Below are positions 59,491 through 64,000 of a stretch of 64,000 nucleotides of DNA, piece after piece; the first letter of the stretch is position 1, and each line of letters begins with the position of its first letter. The notes beneath the pieces are model-generated. The model saw only the letters and a program-made list of their open reading frames with translations, was not told the DNA's origin and searched no databases. The DNA comes from Brachypodius melanocephalos (taxonomy: Eukaryota; Chordata; Aves; Passeriformes; Pycnonotidae): the NCBI GenBank assembly GCA_013398615.1, contig VZSR01002415.1:323854-387853 (forward strand). The letters are read 5' to 3'. The translations under genes and the position numbers were made by a program.

Positions 59491-60651
59491 TTAGAGGTTA
59501 TTTTAGAGGAAAATTTGTCCCATCACTCCCTGAAGGGAACCCAGACACCAATGTCAGACCAGAACATGGGCACAGGGTGGCCCCTTTGCCACACACTGCC
59601 AGAGTTCTGGGGACTGGGTTTTTTTCCTCAAACCCTCCCTGGAAATGAATCCCACAGAATAAACTTGAGTCAGAGAGGCACACGTGGAAAGCCAGGACTC
59701 AACAGCAGGGCCAGGGTTTGCAGGAGTTTTCCTTCCTCCAGTGCCACACCCTAAAGAAGGTTACATTGCACAGGGGCAGTGGCAGGCAGGACATGCTCTG
59801 TCCCTCCACGCAGCACATAACAGGACAAACACTCCAAGTCAGGTTGGCCAGGTTCAATCTCACAGGCTGCTCCTACCAACAGCACCAGCACAAGCTGTGG
59901 CACTGGACAACACCACTTGTTTCCTTCCCTCCAGCCTGCCACAATTCCCAAACACCTTCACTTTCCAGCCTGGAGACCTGTAATTCCTGCCTTGCATCAG
60001 CTGCTCCCTGGGAGCCAGCATAACCCATGGGTCTGCCCTCCTCAAGCTGAGCTCCTCTGCCCCTTCCCCATGCAGAGCATCAGTGCCTCGATAGCTCTGA
60101 CTATCACAAATCGAGAGGCCAAAGCAAGGCCTGACACAGCACCAGAGCAAAATGCTCTGCAGGGGGCTCCTTGAAGTGTGGGCATTTCAAAACTGACCAG
60201 AACTCAGCTATGACACTAAGAATATGGAACTTCACCACTTGGGATCCACGGCATTAATGTCCACTGATGTTTGAAACCTGAGCAAGGAAACCCACTACAA
60301 CAACTTGTGCCCTTAAAACCCCATCACAATTTCTGTTCTGCAACATTTCTGTTATGGAACCCAACACCAGTGCAGGGGATTGATGCCAAATTTCGTGAAA
60401 AACAGGTGCAATCTTTTACACGTTCATGTCACTGCTAAAAAACACCTTCTAAATGTACTTTTCAGAGTGTACACGGAAGCATCACTACAAGCAAAGCCAA
60501 GACTCCCATGCAGCACAGACCACACGCTGCATCACCCCCTTTCTCCCCAGGGTGAAGCCCTTCTGTGCCTCTGAGCCCATGTGTGCCACAGTGCCTCCAA
60601 CACCTCCCTCTCTGCACAAAAGGAGGGAAAATTCTGCAAGATGGGAAATGG

Positions 60652-60678
60652 AAAAATAAATAAATAATAATAAATAAA
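60652..60678 (+). repeat. AAAT/AAT simple repeat
   Basis: 27 bp of aaat and aat units; on the plus strand it contains several overlapping AATAAA hexamers. Confidence 0.75.
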
Positions 60679-62840
60679 GGCACTAAACCAAATGTTACTG
60701 CAAGGGTTCCCGAGTACACCTTGAACCAAACCATCCCTCCAGCAGCACGATTCAGTCACACCAGGGTTTGGTTACTCACGGACTCCAGAGGAGAAAGGCC
60801 ATCTGATTTTCCAGCACTATTTCTTCCCATGGGATTCAGACATCCTTGAGGATTCCTTCCTGTGCAGCCCTGCCTGTGTTTTCACTTACCTCGTGAGCAC
60901 AGGGCAGTGTGGTACTTGGCTCAAATAGGCCTCCCATCAGGCCATTACACACAGAACTCTAATTCCATGGCAATGGAACAATAGCATCTGGTCAGACACT
61001 GAACAGCAGTGGATTTAGGTACAGTCTCTGATCCTTTCCAAATTTTCATCTTTTAAGTGGCATATTTTAGATCACATTCACTGGCCCAAAATATTTAAGT
61101 GAGGCGGACCTTTGAAATATATAATTAAAAATTAGATAATGGGCATGTCTAAAGCAGAGGAGGACTCCAACCCCAGCAAGGGACATAAACAGGAGAAACT
61201 GTACCTAAATGACCCCAGTCCTTTTTACCTCCATAAGAGAGATACTGCTGATGTGCCTAAAGGCACTCAGAGAAGGAGTTGCTGCACAGGAACTCTTCCA
61301 TTTTACAGATGCTCTCTCAGCCCCACACGTGTCCCATATGTCAAGACTCTCCAAGATTATCTAGATTATTACTTGTTATCCCCATTTATACCCTGGACCC
61401 AGGGCACAGCCAGCAGTTTTCCCCAGTCTGCTGGGGAAGGGTGGGGCTTGTCTCAAACCAAACTCAGTGTCAAATTCAGGAGCTTAATTTGAACCAGGGT
61501 CCTTCTGTTGCCACTGGTTAAGAAACAGGGGTTTCTAGACAAAGACTTGTTCTGTTCCAAAATAAATGGGATAATAAGCTGCTGCATCCAACATCAGAGG
61601 CCTCTTGGAGGAAGACAGGCACCATTACAGATAAACCAGTGCAATTGGGATGTGACAGCACTGACAGACTCCCCGTTTGATTCAGTGAATTGCTCATACA
61701 AATAACATGTGCCATCTTCAAAGGCCTCCTGGATGCTGACTGCCAGGGCTATGCCAGCTCTATACCAGCAAAGCTGACAGGAGGGAAAATAAAAGGGAAA
61801 GATTCAGGGAAAACATGACGCAGTATAACTGCAAACCCTGAAACACAAGTGCACCCTTGTAGAAAAGGAAAGATACTCAGAGAAAACACCATCTCCAAGC
61901 ATAATTACCCACTGAGTAGGCTCTGAGCTCATCAGAGAAGTCAGATGTCACCAAGCATACATGAAATCCCAACTTGAACACTACTGCAATACAAATTCCA
62001 AACCTGCTCTGTATCCTCATTCTCCTGCCTGGCTGCCTGGTTCCTGGGGAAGGAGCTGTTGGCCCTGGAGACGGAGCTTCAATCTTTCAGCTAATCTAGG
62101 TTTATCTTAGGATTTATGTTTGATTCCACACTCATCTAAGTAATGGAGCAGTTAATTGGTGCTGTGCCGCGCATGAACTGCAAAGAGAGAAATATAAGAA
62201 GCAGGAATTAAATTCTACACTGCACAGGAAGATGGATCCTTTCTGCATTCCTCACAAGTATGGTAATGAGATTTTAAAATTTTATAAGATACTTGAATGC
62301 AATTTTTCCAGGGCCTTCCCTCACTGCGTTTAGTCAGATTTGTGCTAAGGTATAAAATGGTGTTAAATGCTAAACCTGTCATCCCTGTCTCCAATAAACC
62401 TTTGTTTCAGGACTCAGGATCCAGGCTCCTGCCCCAGTCTCCTCTTGTTTTAGAAGCCATATAGCCACAGAACAGGGAAGTTAGAGCAGACTCCAAGGTT
62501 CACAGTCTCATCTCTGAACTACAGACACATTTTTAAGTATCTCAACACTGTAGCAGGCTTATGAATAAATCAAGAACTACTTTAATTTAAAACACAAGTG
62601 CAAAGGATTCACAACTAAAGACAAGCAGGACTGTTTGTTTCAAATTATAAACCTTTTCCAAGTCCTGCTTCTTTGCTTTAAAAAAAGCAATATATCTGGA
62701 ATACAGAAACATTTACATCAAAAATTTTCCAGTGCAGCTAAAGAGGAGCTTAATGAATTAATTTCAACCAACTCCATCAGCCCCAAACTTAGACATCCAG
62801 TCTACAGAAACCCCCTATGACCTCTCTGCCTGCCATGGGT

Positions 62841-62854
62841 GAGAGAGAGAGAGA
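62841..62854 (+). repeat. Short GA dinucleotide repeat
   Basis: Seven uninterrupted ga units. Confidence 0.8.
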
Positions 62855-64000
62855 TTTTGTCCTTCAGCAGGTGTCTGAACCAAGGGGATGAATCACCTCT
62901 GGAGCAGTTCCCCCAGAGGTGTTTCTCTCCCCATGGGCTACAGAGCCAATCTACATGCTCTGCAGACTGGGTGCCCACCCTTTGATGGCTGGCAGCAGTG
63001 CAGGTGAATTCCAGCCCAAATTACTTCAAGTAATCAACCATGGCTTCAATTTTGAAGCAGGATCTGCAGCTGGAGCAAATAGCAGAGGACAGAGGTTACG
63101 AACATCTTCTGAAGAAAACGCAGTTCTGAGGTCAGTTTCTGAGACAGCAGGACTGTCCTGAGAATAACTGAAAGTCCAAAACCTTGGTATCTGGAGTTTC
63201 AAAACAAGATCCCAGTTCCACATGTACGAATATATTCTTGAGACCTCACAACAACACACACCATCACTGTACAATGTTAATCCCAACATAGAGTCCAGCT
63301 ACCTTGAGGATCTTGCTGATCAGAGAAGTGCAGCATACAAAATACCTAAAACTATGTTAAAATAACTGAAAGAGCTGTTTAGACAACCAGAAACCTTCCA
63401 GATGTAAAGGGCTGATGGGGAAGGGCAGACCAATAGCCAGACAGCAGCACACAAATACAAAAATCAATCCTGGGATATGCAGGATAGCTCAAATATTTCC
63501 ATTTGGTCTCCTACAGCATCCCCAAAATGCTACCCAATAACTGCCCCAGGGCAGCAGTTCTCAGCCTCTCCTGGGAGAAAGGACTGGGAAAGCAAGGTGC
63601 CTGGAAACCAGACAAGAGGAACACGCTGTTCACATTCCAACCAGCACGCAAGGTGTTGTAAATGGTGGATTTTCAACCATAAAATCCTGGTGGTAAGAGC
63701 ACCTGGTCTTCATAGAGTCCACTTTGAGGCCTATATCCAAGGGTTTCCCCCCTCAAAAGTTTAAAATCATGAAATGGATTCAAGCTTGACCACTAAACCA
63801 TACATATTCTGCAGCAAAAGAGAAGCATGTCAATGCAAGAGAGCCACTTAGAAACAAATATATACATATCACATCTGCTCCCTAAGGAAGTGTGTGCAAG
63901 TTTCTAGGTCCATGTTTAACCAAAAGAAATTAAAATCATCCTTGAAAAAGTCTCAGAGGGAAAAAAAAGAAGAGTCTTTGTGCATTAAGAGTTTAAAGGT

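Larger units (their letters stand above)
59491..64000. other. Region downstream of PLCB2 without a recognisable gene
   Basis: No exon with a known motif on either strand. It holds an AAT-type repeat (60652-60678), a GA repeat (62841-62854) and plus-strand AATAAA hexamers such as 62393-62398. Part may be the 3' UTR of a convergent minus-strand gene, which in human would be PAK6. Confidence 0.45.

Noticed and set aside
59491..64000. PAK6 coding exons expected from human synteny
   Set aside because: I looked on the minus strand for kinase-end motifs and found none; if present the gene starts beyond the window or only its 3' UTR is here.

Overview
This window looks like a piece of a bird nuclear chromosome. 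The genes are split into many short exons with GT-AG introns, some introns are only about 100 bp, and two copies of the 3' end of a CR1 LINE, the dominant retroposon of bird genomes, are recognisable. No bacterial, viral or organellar gene is visible. The order CCDC9B(+), INAFM2(-), PLCB2(+) is the inverted order of the same three genes on human 15q15, so this is conserved vertebrate microsynteny. The species cannot be told from the sequence.

Layout. Positions 1-3487 hold the last exons of a gene that position and architecture suggest is CCDC9B; its 5' part lies before the window. Positions 3488 to about 13870 show no convincing gene. INAFM2 is a single-exon gene on the minus strand (15878-16258). 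It has a CpG island over its start (about 15740-16620) and a probable 2 kb 3' UTR. Positions 16620 to about 22860 are intergenic, with one CR1 fragment. PLCB2 fills 23259-58451: I could place 32 coding exons with matching phases that give a 1210-residue phospholipase C beta 2 (human about 1185) with every catalytic residue in place. Its 3' UTR probably ends near 59190. The last 4.8 kb has no recognisable exon. A convergent neighbour (PAK6 in human) would be expected beyond it.

How the genes relate. PLCB2 is the G-beta-gamma and Gq-activated phospholipase of blood cells and taste cells. INAFM2 is a small single-pass membrane protein, and CCDC9B is a poorly studied coiled-coil protein. They are neighbours by synteny; nothing in the sequence suggests one pathway.

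The most unusual structure is a degenerate TG/TC-rich minisatellite of about 2.2 kb (55593-57790) filling most of PLCB2 intron 30. A shorter tract of the same kind (59218-59490) lies just past the probable PLCB2 poly(A) site. They produce long stop-free frames on both strands that are not genes. Other points are a GC-AG intron (intron 19), a CpG-rich island split by a 93-bp T tract inside intron 3, a possible short upstream ORF in the PLCB2 leader, and an apparently overlapping pair of opposite-strand poly(A) signals at 59148-59171. I did not find evidence for a wholly new biological system.
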